From positions 1 through 40,794 of the forward strand of contig JAGGRA010000002.1 in NCBI GenBank assembly GCA_018613035.1: a stretch of 40,794 bases of DNA, in the 5' to 3' direction. Origin of the DNA: Pseudomonas sp. ISL-84. Its GTDB lineage: Bacteria; Bacillota; Bacilli; Bacillales; Cytobacillaceae. Every line of letters starts with the position of its first letter. Position 1 is the first letter of the stretch. A model generated the notes under the pieces. That model was not told the DNA's origin. It was given only the letters and a program-made list of their open reading frames with translations, and did no database searches. A program made the position numbers and the translations under genes. Shown here piece by piece: positions 33,217 through 40,775 of the stretch.

Positions 33217-34626
33217 ATGCTTGAAACGCTTAATAAAATTAACGGGGTACTTTGGGGAACACCAAGTTTGGTTTTGCTTTTTGGTACTGGTGTTCTTTTA
33301 ACATTCATGCTGAAAGGTCTTCAGTTCAGAAGATTGCTGTATGCATTTAAATTAGGATTCACAAAGGAAGGGCAAGCTTCCTCTAATGATGAGGGAGATG
33401 TCAGTAACTTTAAAGCCCTTATGACGGCTCTGGCTGCTACAATCGGAAACGGTAATATTGCCGGGGTGGCAACGGCGATTACGCTAGGGGGACCTGGTGC
33501 CATCTTTTGGATGTGGATCGTTGGTTTGCTTGGAATGGCAACTAAATATGCCGAAGCATTATTAGCCATGAAATATCGTGTGAAAAATGCAAATGGCGAG
33601 TATTCAAGCGGGCCTATGTATTATGTAGAGCGCGGCCTGGGCAAAAAATTCAAGTGGCTGGCTGTTGCATTTGCCATATTTGGCGCATTTGCAGCACTTG
33701 GAATCGGAAACAGTGTTCAATCAAACACAATCGCAGCTGTCATGGATACTTCTTTTGGCATTAGTAACTGGGTAACAGGGATTGTTTTAGCAGTACTTGC
33801 TGCATTAATTATTTTTGGAGGAATTCAGCGCATCAGTACAGTTGCCGGATTCTTCGTACCAATCATGGCAGTGCTTTATATTGGCGGGGCTTTGATTATC
33901 CTTGCCGTTAACTACGACCAGATTATCCCTGGTTTTGAAACCATTTTCTACTATGCATTTAATCCTGTTGCAGCAACTGGCGGATTTGTTGGTGTTGTTG
34001 TATCAGAAGCGATTAAAAACGGTGTATCAAGAGGTATTTTCTCCAATGAAGCCGGTCTTGGTACAGCTGCCCTTATTGCAGGTAACGCCAAAACAGACCA
34101 TCCTGTAAAACAGGCGCTAGTTGCTATGACAGGTACTTTTATTGTTACAATCGTTGTTTGTACAATGACTGGATTAGTTCTAATCATTACAGGATTCTGG
34201 GATACAACAGGCGGCTTATTATCAGGCGTTCAGCACGAAGCCAATCTTGACGGCGGTGCATTAACGAGTGCAGCATTCGCACACGCCCTTGGCACAGTTG
34301 GGGAATATATTGTAGCATTCTCAGTTATTTTCTTCGGTTTCTCCACAATTGTGGGCTGGTATGTTTACGGTGAAAAATGCTTTGAATACCTTGTTGGAAC
34401 AAAAGGCATCATGGCATACCGCGGAGTATACATTTTTGCTACTGGAATCGGAGCAGTTGCAAGCCTGACAACCGTTTGGGCTTTCGCTGACATGGCAAAC
34501 GCATTAATGATGATTCCAAACTTAATCGCATTAATCCTGCTTAGCAAAGTAGTTGTAAAGGATACAAACGAATTCTTTGAAAACCACTACAAAGCAGCTA
34601 ACAAGCAGCAGAAAATGGCTAGTTAA
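33217..34626 (+). CDS. Sodium:alanine/glycine symporter (AGCS family)
   Basis: 469 residues, about 10-11 helices. AGCS (TC 2.A.25) features: NFKALMTALAATIGNGNIAG, GPGAIFWMWIVGLLGMATKY, SSGPMYYVERGLGKKF and SRGIFSNEAGLGTAALIAGN. Imports alanine (or glycine, possibly glutamine) with Na+. The adjoining ald/adeR pair points to alanine uptake followed by deamination. ATG follows CTGGGAGGCGACGATTTT. A perfect cre in the leader predicts glucose repression. B. subtilis paralogues are AlsT/GlnT and YrbD. Confidence 0.9.
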   Translation: MLETLNKINGVLWGTPSLVLLFGTGVLLTFMLKGLQFRRLLYAFKLGFTKEGQASSNDEGDVSNFKALMTALAATIGNGNIAGVATAITLGGPGAIFWMWIVGLLGMATKYAEALLAMKYRVKNANGEYSSGPMYYVERGLGKKFKWLAVAFAIFGAFAALGIGNSVQSNTIAAVMDTSFGISNWVTGIVLAVLAALIIFGGIQRISTVAGFFVPIMAVLYIGGALIILAVNYDQIIPGFETIFYYAFNPVAATGGFVGVVVSEAIKNGVSRGIFSNEAGLGTAALIAGNAKTDHPVKQALVAMTGTFIVTIVVCTMTGLVLIITGFWDTTGGLLSGVQHEANLDGGALTSAAFAHALGTVGEYIVAFSVIFFGFSTIVGWYVYGEKCFEYLVGTKGIMAYRGVYIFATGIGAVASLTTVWAFADMANALMMIPNLIALILLSKVVVKDTNEFFENHYKAANKQQKMAS

Positions 34627-34640
34627 TTATAATATTATTA

Positions 34641-34676
34641 ACAAACACAGGTCTCTGATCTGTGTTTGTTTTTTTT
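34641..34676 (+). terminator. Terminator of the AGCS gene
   Basis: ACAAACACAG (34641-34650), 9-base loop, CTGTGTTTGT (34660-34669), then TTTTTTT. It overlaps the end of the next, convergent gene. Confidence 0.92.
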
Positions 34677-34920
34677 ACCACGAGAAAAAAGAAAGCTCAT
34701 TTTTTTCTGAGATATATTTAAAAATGCGGTAGTGATAGAGAAGTTCATCTGCATAAAGCTCTCTTTCGCCAACAAAGGAATAAGCACTCAGAAAATCCTC
34801 TATATCCTCCCTGTTATCCGTATCCCATTCCCCCTTCAGCCACACTTTATAAGCCAATCCGCTGTTAAGCACTTGAGAGCCGGATTCATAAAAGATCTCC
34901 TCAATTTGATCCCTGTCCAT
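34675..34920 (-). CDS. Small hypothetical protein
   Basis: 81 residues, acidic and aromatic, no membrane segment (MDRDQIEEIFYESGSQVLNS, LKGEWDTDNREDIEDFLSAY). ATG 34920 follows GAAGGAGGCCAAAAC, a very good site. I do not recognise a family. Convergent with the symporter and sharing its terminator region. Confidence 0.65.
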   Translation of the reverse strand: MDRDQIEEIFYESGSQVLNSGLAYKVWLKGEWDTDNREDIEDFLSAYSFVGERELYADELLYHYRIFKYISEKNELSFFSW

Positions 34921-35110
34921 GTTTTGGCCTCCTTCCAGTTTATTATTCATCCTTTTCTCTTTCCTTCTCCCTTATACATTTTGGGACAAGGCGAAAATAC
35001 CAATTTTGGCACCACTGGTGGTTTGCTTGTCTATACTATATCGAAGTCTATTTTAAAATAAATCTGCTAAAAGAATAGCTAACACAATTTTGCTAAAGGG
35101 AGGGATGACG

Positions 35111-35884
35111 ATGGAACTGAATGAGTTATTTCATTTGGATAATAAAACCGCAATCGTAACAGGCGGCGGACGTGGACTTGGCGAGCAAATGGCGAATGCA
35201 CTTGGAGACGCAGGGGCGAACGTTGTAGTGTGTTCACGCAATCTCGAAGCATGCGAGCGTGTCAGCAGCAGTTTAACTGCAAGAGGTATCCAATCGCTTG
35301 CCATGGAGTGTGACATTACGAGCGAAGAAGACATCCAAAATGTAATCAATAAAACTTTAGAAAAATTCGGAAGCATTGATATCCTCATCAATAATAGCGG
35401 CACGTCATGGATTGCACCCGCACTGGAACTGCCTGCTGATAAATGGGACAAAGTCATGAATGTAAATTTAAAGGGTCTGTTTTTATTTTCACAGGCAGCC
35501 GCAAAGGTGATGACGAAACAGGGCAGCGGAAAAATCATCAATATTTCTTCTGTTAACGGGATGAGGGGGACAAATTCGGCTTTTCTGGACGCAGTCGCCT
35601 ATAGCACCAGCAAAGGAGCAGTTATCTCCCTCACAAAGGATTTATCTGTAAAACTGGCCCCTTTAGGTATCCAGGTAAATGCCATTGCTCCTGGCTTTTT
35701 TCCAACGAAAATGACAAAAGCTTTGGAACAATCAAGCTCAGTAATTCTCCAAAGCATTCCTGCTGGAAGATTCGGCAATGACGATGACTTAAAAGGAGCT
35801 GCTGTCTTCCTATCCTCAAATGCCTCTGATTACGTTACAGGCCAGGTTTTAGTTGTAGACGGAGGCATGACTGTATCACTTTAG
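35111..35884 (+). CDS. Short-chain dehydrogenase/reductase next to a PHA-type cluster
   Basis: 257 residues, classical SDR. NAD(P) motif TGGGRGLG (17-24), NNSG in place of NNAG (94-97), catalytic S146/S147 in NISSVNG, Y164 and K168 in VAYSTSKGA. Likely reduces a 3-oxoacyl substrate, possibly acetoacetyl-CoA as PhaB does, given the PhaR/PhaC-like genes downstream; this is inference. ATG 35111 is best spaced behind AAAGGGAGGG; ATG 35105 touches the ribosome site. Confidence 0.8.
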   Translation: MELNELFHLDNKTAIVTGGGRGLGEQMANALGDAGANVVVCSRNLEACERVSSSLTARGIQSLAMECDITSEEDIQNVINKTLEKFGSIDILINNSGTSWIAPALELPADKWDKVMNVNLKGLFLFSQAAAKVMTKQGSGKIINISSVNGMRGTNSAFLDAVAYSTSKGAVISLTKDLSVKLAPLGIQVNAIAPGFFPTKMTKALEQSSSVILQSIPAGRFGNDDDLKGAAVFLSSNASDYVTGQVLVVDGGMTVSL

Positions 35885-35960
35885 TTATTTAATTTATGAT
35901 TACCGTTCAAAAAGGAGGATTAGCCTTTTTGAACTGCATCTTTAAGAAAGGAGAATGAAT

Positions 35961-36344
35961 ATGACCATAAACCATACAGATGCCCTATTGAACGCCATAA
36001 AAAAGGTAGGGATGAAGGTGGAGAAAGAGCTGAATGAATCGATCCAGAACTCCATCAATAAAGAAGATGTGTTAAACAATATGCTCACCCGCTCTGAGGT
36101 GACGGCCGCCGCGATGAAAAAGCTGCAGCAAGCCATTGAAACTCTCTCCATCCCTCTAAATTTCCCAACAAAAACTGATGTGGCAAATGCCGCTAAATTG
36201 ACGGTTCAGGCGGAAGAAAAAATGGATCTGATCGATGAGAGAGTGATGTCTCTGGCTCAAGCGATGGAGGAATTAAAAAAATCGCTAGGCGGCCCACCAT
36301 CAAAATTAGAATCTTCCAGCAGCAGTGAAAGCGCGGATCAATAA
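35961..36344 (+). CDS. PhaR-like helper of a PHA synthase
   Basis: 127 residues, entirely helical and charged (KKVGMKVEKELNESIQNS..., AEEKMDLIDERVMSLAQAME), ending in a Ser/Glu-rich tail (SKLESSSSSESADQ). Coiled-coil-like. Immediately precedes and nearly abuts a PhaC-like gene (stop and start one base apart), as the PhaR subunit precedes phaC in class IV PHA synthases; it is shorter than known PhaR proteins. A phasin-like granule protein is the alternative. ATG 35961 follows AAAGGAGAATGAAT. Confidence 0.6.
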   Translation: MTINHTDALLNAIKKVGMKVEKELNESIQNSINKEDVLNNMLTRSEVTAAAMKKLQQAIETLSIPLNFPTKTDVANAAKLTVQAEEKMDLIDERVMSLAQAMEELKKSLGGPPSKLESSSSSESADQ

Positions 36345-36345
36345 G

Positions 36346-37377
36346 ATGGCAGAAAATCCTTTATCGAAAAAACTGCAAGGATTTTTCAAAACCATCAAGC
36401 AGCCTGAACCGGAAACAGGGTTCACTCCCCGTACGGCTGTTTGGAAGAAAAACAAAGCGGTTCTCTGGCATTATGCGCCCGCTGAAAAGAATTACAAGGT
36501 ACCAGTCTTCCTTGTTTATTCGCTTGTAAATCAAGCTTTTATTCTTGATTTGGGGCCGCAGAACAGTTTAATCGAAGCCTTGACCAACAGCGGCTATGAT
36601 GTTTACTTGCTCGATTTCGGCATTCCAGGCTATGAGGATAAAGACATTACGATGGATGACTATATTGTCCAATACATTCAGAAGGGTGTCAGGAGAACTC
36701 TATCCCATTCCAGAGCAGAGGAATTAACGGTTATGGGCTTTTGCCTGGGCGGAACTTTTGCAGCCATTTATGCTGCCATTGCAGAAGAACCGGTTAAAAA
36801 TTTGATCCTTTCTGTTGCGCCGATTGATTTTAGCCACGTTCCGGTGTTCGACCAGTGGGCAGAGGAATTGCGGGAAACAGGCGCTGACCTGGATTCTATC
36901 TTGGATGCATGGGGCCTAATTCCTGCCCCGGCCATTAAAACGGGAATGCGGCTGGTTACCTCACCTGTCTATTATTCCCCTTATTTATCCCTTCTGAGCC
37001 GTGCCGACAATGAAGAATACGCCAAAAGGTGGAAGCGGTTCAACCACTGGACAAATGGCCATATTCCGTTTGCCGGTGCAGCTTTAAAGCAAATATTGCA
37101 TGATCTCGGAAAAGAAAACAAGCTTGTCAAAGGCAGCCTTGTCATCGATGGAAAAAAAGCAGCTCTTGGCAATATTAACGCAAATCTCCTTGCAGTTGCT
37201 TCGAGCTTTGACCGCCTTGTACCGAAAGAGCAGCTTCTACCCGTCATGAACCTGGTGTCAAGCAAGGATAAACAATTTCACCTGCTAAAGGGCGGACATG
37301 CAAACCTTACATCAGATGGAAAGGTACCTTACTATATGAACGATTGGCTTTCGGTCCGTTCTGGACAGATAAAATAA
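36346..37377 (+). CDS. PhaC-like polyhydroxyalkanoate synthase (class III/IV type, divergent)
   Basis: 343 residues (class IV PhaC of B. megaterium about 362). N-terminal GFTPRTAVWKKNKAVLWHYA and LDLGPQNSLIEALTNSGYDV parallel PhaC. The lipase-like box is GFCLGG with nucleophile C133, and D289 (SFDRLVP) and H318 (GGHANLT) complete the triad. It should polymerise hydroxyacyl-CoA. ATG 36346 begins one base after the upstream stop, with a weak ribosome site, so coupling is likely. Sequence divergence leaves room for another acyltransferase role. Confidence 0.75.
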   Translation: MAENPLSKKLQGFFKTIKQPEPETGFTPRTAVWKKNKAVLWHYAPAEKNYKVPVFLVYSLVNQAFILDLGPQNSLIEALTNSGYDVYLLDFGIPGYEDKDITMDDYIVQYIQKGVRRTLSHSRAEELTVMGFCLGGTFAAIYAAIAEEPVKNLILSVAPIDFSHVPVFDQWAEELRETGADLDSILDAWGLIPAPAIKTGMRLVTSPVYYSPYLSLLSRADNEEYAKRWKRFNHWTNGHIPFAGAALKQILHDLGKENKLVKGSLVIDGKKAALGNINANLLAVASSFDRLVPKEQLLPVMNLVSSKDKQFHLLKGGHANLTSDGKVPYYMNDWLSVRSGQIK

Positions 37378-37382
37378 ATCTC

Positions 37383-37403
37383 TTCCCCTGCCAAGCGGGG
37401 GAA
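37383..37403 (+). terminator. Hairpin behind the PhaC-like gene
   Basis: TTCCCC-TGCCAAGC-(G)GGGGAA, then TTCAATTTT. Weak T-run, so it may only partly stop transcription into the small gene that follows. Confidence 0.5.
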
Positions 37404-37427
37404 TTCAATTTTAAAGGAGGTACCTCA

Positions 37428-37529
37428 ATGTTATTTTGGAATTACACCCATTTTGTTAAAAGCGGATATACCATCAGTGCGTATATGGGCTTTGCTTCCC
37501 TTGTATTCAAAGATTTTTTTAGAAAATAA
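37428..37529 (+). CDS. 33-residue hydrophobic/aromatic small protein
   Basis: MLFWNYTHFVKSGYTISAYM followed by GFASLVFKDFFRK. Perfect ribosome site AAAGGAGG at 8 bases from ATG, and a strong terminator directly after the stop. Amphipathic and aromatic, could sit on a membrane or a PHA granule. Too short for homology; support is the translation signal and the tight framing by hairpins. Confidence 0.6.
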   Translation: MLFWNYTHFVKSGYTISAYMGFASLVFKDFFRK

Positions 37530-37540
37530 GTATCGTTAAG

Positions 37541-37563
37541 AACCATGCTATTGCTGCATGGTT
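37541..37563 (+). terminator. Terminator of the PHA-type cluster
   Basis: AACCATGC, 7-base loop, GCATGGTT, then TTTATTTTGTTTT. Confidence 0.9.
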
Positions 37564-37708
37564 TTTATTTTGTTTTAGGCTGTGGTAAAGCGTATTTTTG
37601 TATTTATTCTGCAAACGGATTGCTTAAGCAAATTCCCATATCAGGTTTTGAGTTATAAAAGGCAAAGTGGCAAATATTAAAGGTATTAAGGCAAAAGGAG
37701 ATTGTAAA

Positions 37709-38239
37709 ATGGATGAAAAGATTTTCAACGCAATAACCCGGATATCCGGCCGTTTTGCCCCCCTGGATCTTCTGATGATTCTCATTTCGAATAAGGCAAG
37801 GTATGTATTTTTATTTGCACTGGCAGGTATGTGGCTGGCGAAAGGACCGGCAAGAAGGACAGCTAAAAAGGCTGTGCTGGCTTCTCTGTTTGCACTAGTC
37901 CTGAACAGAATCATCAAGCTTATTTATTTTAAACCGCGGCCCTTTGTAAAAAGAAAGGTCGGGATACTGATTCCATCGAAAAGGGATTCCACTTTTCCAA
38001 GCAAGCATACACTGCTATCATTTGCTGCTTCCATTGTCATCCTATACGGAAATCGATTTATAGGACGCATTTTGTGCTGGCTTTCAGTTCTTACAGGCTT
38101 TTCACGTATTTGGGCTGGCCATCATTATCCTTCTGACATAATGGGAAGCGCCCTGATTGGAAGCACTATTGGCTGGATTACCGATAGATTTTTCAAGATG
38201 GATTCATCGGAAGACAATGAAGAACTCAAAAAAATGTAA
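37709..38239 (+). CDS. PAP2-family phosphatase (undecaprenyl-diphosphatase-like)
   Basis: 176 residues, about five membrane helices. The three PAP2 motifs are K70-x6-R77-P (KLIYFKPRP), PSKH (97-100, here K for the usual G) and SR-x5-H-x3-D (S132, R133, H139, D143). Should dephosphorylate a lipid pyrophosphate such as undecaprenyl pyrophosphate outside the membrane (BcrC-like) or phosphatidic/phosphatidylglycerol phosphate. ATG 37709 follows AAAAGGAGATTGTAAA. Confidence 0.82.
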   Translation: MDEKIFNAITRISGRFAPLDLLMILISNKARYVFLFALAGMWLAKGPARRTAKKAVLASLFALVLNRIIKLIYFKPRPFVKRKVGILIPSKRDSTFPSKHTLLSFAASIVILYGNRFIGRILCWLSVLTGFSRIWAGHHYPSDIMGSALIGSTIGWITDRFFKMDSSEDNEELKKM

Positions 38240-38284
38240 AATTAACACTATCTTTGGCGAATGAAAACTTGTTTTGTCACCTGG

Positions 38285-38314
38285 GAAGGACTTCCCGTTT
38301 TCAATAGAGAATGG
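38285..38314 (+). promoter_or_regulatory. Probable sigma-H promoter of racA
   Basis: -35 region GAAGGACTT (38285-38293), 12-base spacer, -10 region AGAGAATGG (38306-38314), fitting the sigma-H pattern RnAGGAWWW - RnnGAATWW with small deviations. racA is known to be sigma-H dependent in B. subtilis. Confidence 0.6.
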
Positions 38315-38328
38315 GTTTGGAAAACGGG
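38294..38328. repeat. 9-bp inverted repeat in the racA promoter region
   Basis: CCCGTTTTC (38294-38302) and GAAAACGGG (38320-38328), 17 bases apart; with one G-T pair the match extends into the ribosome site (AGG). The left arm lies in the spacer of the sigma-H promoter. Confidence 0.65.
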
Positions 38329-38339
38329 AGGGGATCAGG

Positions 38340-38861
38340 ATGAATACGAGTGCTGTAGCCAAATTATTAGGGGTTTCACCTAGCACTGTGCAGCGATGGG
38401 TCAAACAACTGGAACTCCGGACGGAACGGAATGAATTGGGGCATTATTTATTTACGGATGGTGATATTGATCTGTTGAGGCAGGTTCAGGATCAGCTGAA
38501 TCAGGGATTGATTTTGCAGGATGTAACCGTGAGGGGCAAAAAGGCCAGAAAAGGAACTGTCCAAAGCGAACAAACGAACCCAGCCATGGAAAAGGTTTTA
38601 TTAAAAATAAGCGAACTTGAGCAGAGGCTGAACGGAAAAGCAGATGACGTTGTCTCTTATCAGCTGCTTCAGCACCGCCGGGAAATAGAAGAGTTTCAGA
38701 AAGAGATAGAACGCTTGAATAAACGGATTGAAGCACTTGAAGCCAAGCAAGCTGGAAACAGCCGTAAAATTCAGGCAGATAATCTTTTGGTTTTTGATCA
38801 GGAAAAAACAAAGAAAAGGCTTAAAAAGAAGAATATCTTTTCCATGCTCTTTGGATTTTAG
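38340..38861 (+). CDS. racA: Chromosome-anchoring protein RacA
   Basis: 173 residues. N-terminal MerR-type winged helix (about 1-60: NTSAVAKLLGVSPSTVQRWV, HYLFTDGDIDLLRQV), a central coiled coil (about 85-145: VLLKISELEQRLNG, REIEEFQKEIERLNKRIEAL) and a basic tail ending NIFSMLFGF that may bind the membrane or DivIVA. RacA attaches the chromosome origin region to the cell pole at the onset of sporulation. ATG 38340 follows GGGAGGGGATCAGG. Confidence 0.87.
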   Translation: MNTSAVAKLLGVSPSTVQRWVKQLELRTERNELGHYLFTDGDIDLLRQVQDQLNQGLILQDVTVRGKKARKGTVQSEQTNPAMEKVLLKISELEQRLNGKADDVVSYQLLQHRREIEEFQKEIERLNKRIEALEAKQAGNSRKIQADNLLVFDQEKTKKRLKKKNIFSMLFGF

Positions 38862-38876
38862 TTGGACGGCAGCCTC

Positions 38877-38982
38877 CTTCTAAAGATCATTGTGGAGTGG
38901 AGCGGAAGGGGCAAGGAGGCGCCTTGAACCGCTCGTGTAATGCGAACACCTGCAGTGGAAATCAACGGGCATGGTAAACAGA
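38877..38982. repeat. Degenerate copy of the MITE-like repeat
   Basis: TTCTAAAGATCATTGTGGAG then TGGAGCGGAAGG at the left, and AGTGGAAATCAACGGGC with AAACAG at the right, correspond to the left end, core start and core end of the element at 20990-21207. The middle is shortened and changed. Confidence 0.55.
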
Positions 38983-38995
38983 TCCTGCTAATAAA

Positions 38996-39033
38996 AAAAG
39001 CGTTACAGCTGCTTTCCAGCTAGTAACGCTTTT
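38996..39033. terminator. Bidirectional terminator between racA and the DeoR gene
   Basis: AAAAGCGTTAC (38996-39006) and GTAACGCTTTT (39023-39033) around a 16-base loop; T-runs on both strands. Confidence 0.88.
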
Positions 39034-39106
39034 ATGGTTAAGGGAATGCTTCGTTTAAGAGCACAGGCCGTCACGCCCCAAGCGGGTTACGCCAGCGCCT
39101 ATTTGA

Positions 39107-39868
39107 TTAGCCCTCTGCTATCAGCAATTCCACATTAAACCTCTCCAATATGTCGATAAAAGCTTTTTCAGGCATTTTATCCGTTATAAGCAGATCAACA
39201 TCACTTAACTCGGCAAACTTAAAAAACTCGTTTACACCGATTTTGGTATGGTCAGCAAGGACAATTACCTGGTCAGCCTGGCTGATCATTTTTCTTTTAA
39301 CCATGCCGTCCTCCTCATGAGCAAGAGATAGGCCGCTCTCCGAAAGGCCGACTACTCCAATGAATGCTTTATCTACTTGATACTGTGAAAGCTTTTCAAT
39401 AACAGAAGAGCCGTATAAAAAGCGGTGCTCCTTTTGCAGCATGCCGCCAAGCAGCAATATTTCCGCATTGGGATTTGATGAAAGTATTTCCGCCTGGTTA
39501 ATTGAATTGGTTATAACCGTACAAGAAATTTCTCCCATATTTTCGGCACATGCCTGAACGGTGGTGGAGGTATCCAAAATAATTCTTTCGCCGTCTTGGA
39601 TAAGGGATGCTGCCCCTTGCCCGATTCTTTTTTTCTCGGACGAAACCATCTTTAGCCGATTGGCATAATCCTTTACTTCATGGCGGGGAGTTGGCAGAAT
39701 TGCTCCCCCTCTCGTCCGGATGATCTTCTGTTCCTCTTCAAGCCTAACCAGATCGCGCCTTGCCGTATCTCTGGATACATGAAACAATGTACAAATTTGT
39801 TCTACTGATATCCGCTTATTGTTTTCCAGATAATTCAGTATCGCTATTAACCTTTCTTCTTGGAACAT
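39107..39868 (-). CDS. DeoR-family transcriptional regulator
   Basis: 253 residues. N-terminal DeoR helix-turn-helix (about 5-58: RLIAILNYLENNKRISVEQI, VSRDTARRDLVRLEE) and a DeoRC sensor domain (about 75-235: DTSTTVQACAENM, FIGVVGLSESG, LADHTKIGV). These proteins usually repress sugar-phosphate operons. No sugar genes are in the window, so its target is not visible; a palindrome just upstream suggests autoregulation. ATG follows GCAGGCGGTTTAAT. Confidence 0.87.
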   Translation of the reverse strand: MFQEERLIAILNYLENNKRISVEQICTLFHVSRDTARRDLVRLEEEQKIIRTRGGAILPTPRHEVKDYANRLKMVSSEKKRIGQGAASLIQDGERIILDTSTTVQACAENMGEISCTVITNSINQAEILSSNPNAEILLLGGMLQKEHRFLYGSSVIEKLSQYQVDKAFIGVVGLSESGLSLAHEEDGMVKRKMISQADQVIVLADHTKIGVNEFFKFAELSDVDLLITDKMPEKAFIDILERFNVELLIAEG

Positions 39869-39888
39869 ATTAAACCGCCTGCTTCTTT

Positions 39889-39914
39889 AAGTAAAATTGC
39901 TTTTACTTAAGCAA
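39889..39914. promoter_or_regulatory. Palindromic operator candidate upstream of the DeoR gene
   Basis: AAGTAAAA-TTGC-TTTTACTT is a perfect 20-bp palindrome (39889-39908); overlapping it, TTGCTT-N6-AAGCAA (39897-39914) is a second inverted repeat. It begins 20 bp upstream of the gene's start codon. Confidence 0.6.
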
Positions 39915-40001
39915 TCATAAGTAATTACCTTATTATAAACCTTATTCATAAGTGTTTTCAAGTGAATATAATGAAAAACTCTGCCAATGCTTACGATGGA
40001 T

Positions 40002-40595
40002 TTAATCCCAGCTGAAGCGTTCTTCTTTAAAGGGATCCCCATAATTATGGTAACCGTTTTTCTCCCAGAATCCCGGCTTATCAGATTCTGAAAATTCAAT
40101 GCCTCTCACCCACTTCGCACTTTTCCAAAAATAAAGATGGGGAATCACTGCACGCAACGGAAATCCGTGCTCAGGTGTTAGCTTTTCACCATTATGCGTA
40201 TGCGCCAGCATACTGGTCTCCCTTAGAAAATCATCAATTGGAAGGTTAGTTGTCCATCCTTCCTCTGCATGGAGGATGACAAATTTTGCAGTCTCTTTTA
40301 CACCTGCAATCCTGGCCAGCTCTACAGTCGAAATTCCCTTCCACACATTATCAAGTTTTGACCAGCCCGTGACACAGTGAATGTCATTTTTATACTCAGT
40401 CTGCGGGAGATTCATCACCTCGTCATAAGACAAGGAAACCTCCTTTTCCACTTCCCCAAAAATCTTTAGAGACCAATCCTGCATATTGCTGTAATAAGGG
40501 ACATTTCCATAATGCAAAACAGGAAAGGACGTCGTAACGTTCTGGTTGGGCGGTATCCTGCTGGAAACCTGTTTTCTTACTTTCCCAAAATACAC
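40002..40595 (-). CDS. yuiH: Sulfite-oxidase-family molybdopterin protein YuiH
   Basis: 197 residues (B. subtilis YuiH 198). Oxidoreductase molybdopterin-binding domain with the molybdenum-ligand cysteine C74 in NDIHCVTGWSKLDNVWKG, N-terminal IPPNQNVTTSFPVLHYG and LTPEHGFPLRAVIPHLY. No Tat or Sec signal, so probably cytoplasmic; substrate unknown. I take GTG 40595 as start (GAGGTGGCTTCA upstream, MYFGKVRKQ, family length); an in-frame extension to 40733 would add an unrelated hydrophobic start. Confidence 0.85.
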   Translation of the reverse strand: MYFGKVRKQVSSRIPPNQNVTTSFPVLHYGNVPYYSNMQDWSLKIFGEVEKEVSLSYDEVMNLPQTEYKNDIHCVTGWSKLDNVWKGISTVELARIAGVKETAKFVILHAEEGWTTNLPIDDFLRETSMLAHTHNGEKLTPEHGFPLRAVIPHLYFWKSAKWVRGIEFSESDKPGFWEKNGYHNYGDPFKEERFSWD

Positions 40596-40659
40596 TGAAG
40601 CCACCTCGGTTCGTTTTTCTTTATGGTAACCCACTTTTAAGGTGGTTAAAAGTATATAG

Positions 40660-40695
40660 AAAAGCAGCCTCCCCAAAAAAAGAGAAGCTGCTTTT
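40660..40695 (-). terminator. Terminator of a gene outside the window
   Basis: AAAAGCAGC (40660-40668) and GCTGCTTTT (40687-40695) with an A-rich loop; on minus followed by CTATATACTTTT. It would end a minus-strand gene lying beyond the right edge. Confidence 0.7.
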
Positions 40696-40775
40696 ACTAT
40701 GCTTTGCTGCCTGTTTATTTTTGAGGATCTCATACCTTCCGCCCCAATCAGCAGGGTGCCACATAGTCTTTTATT

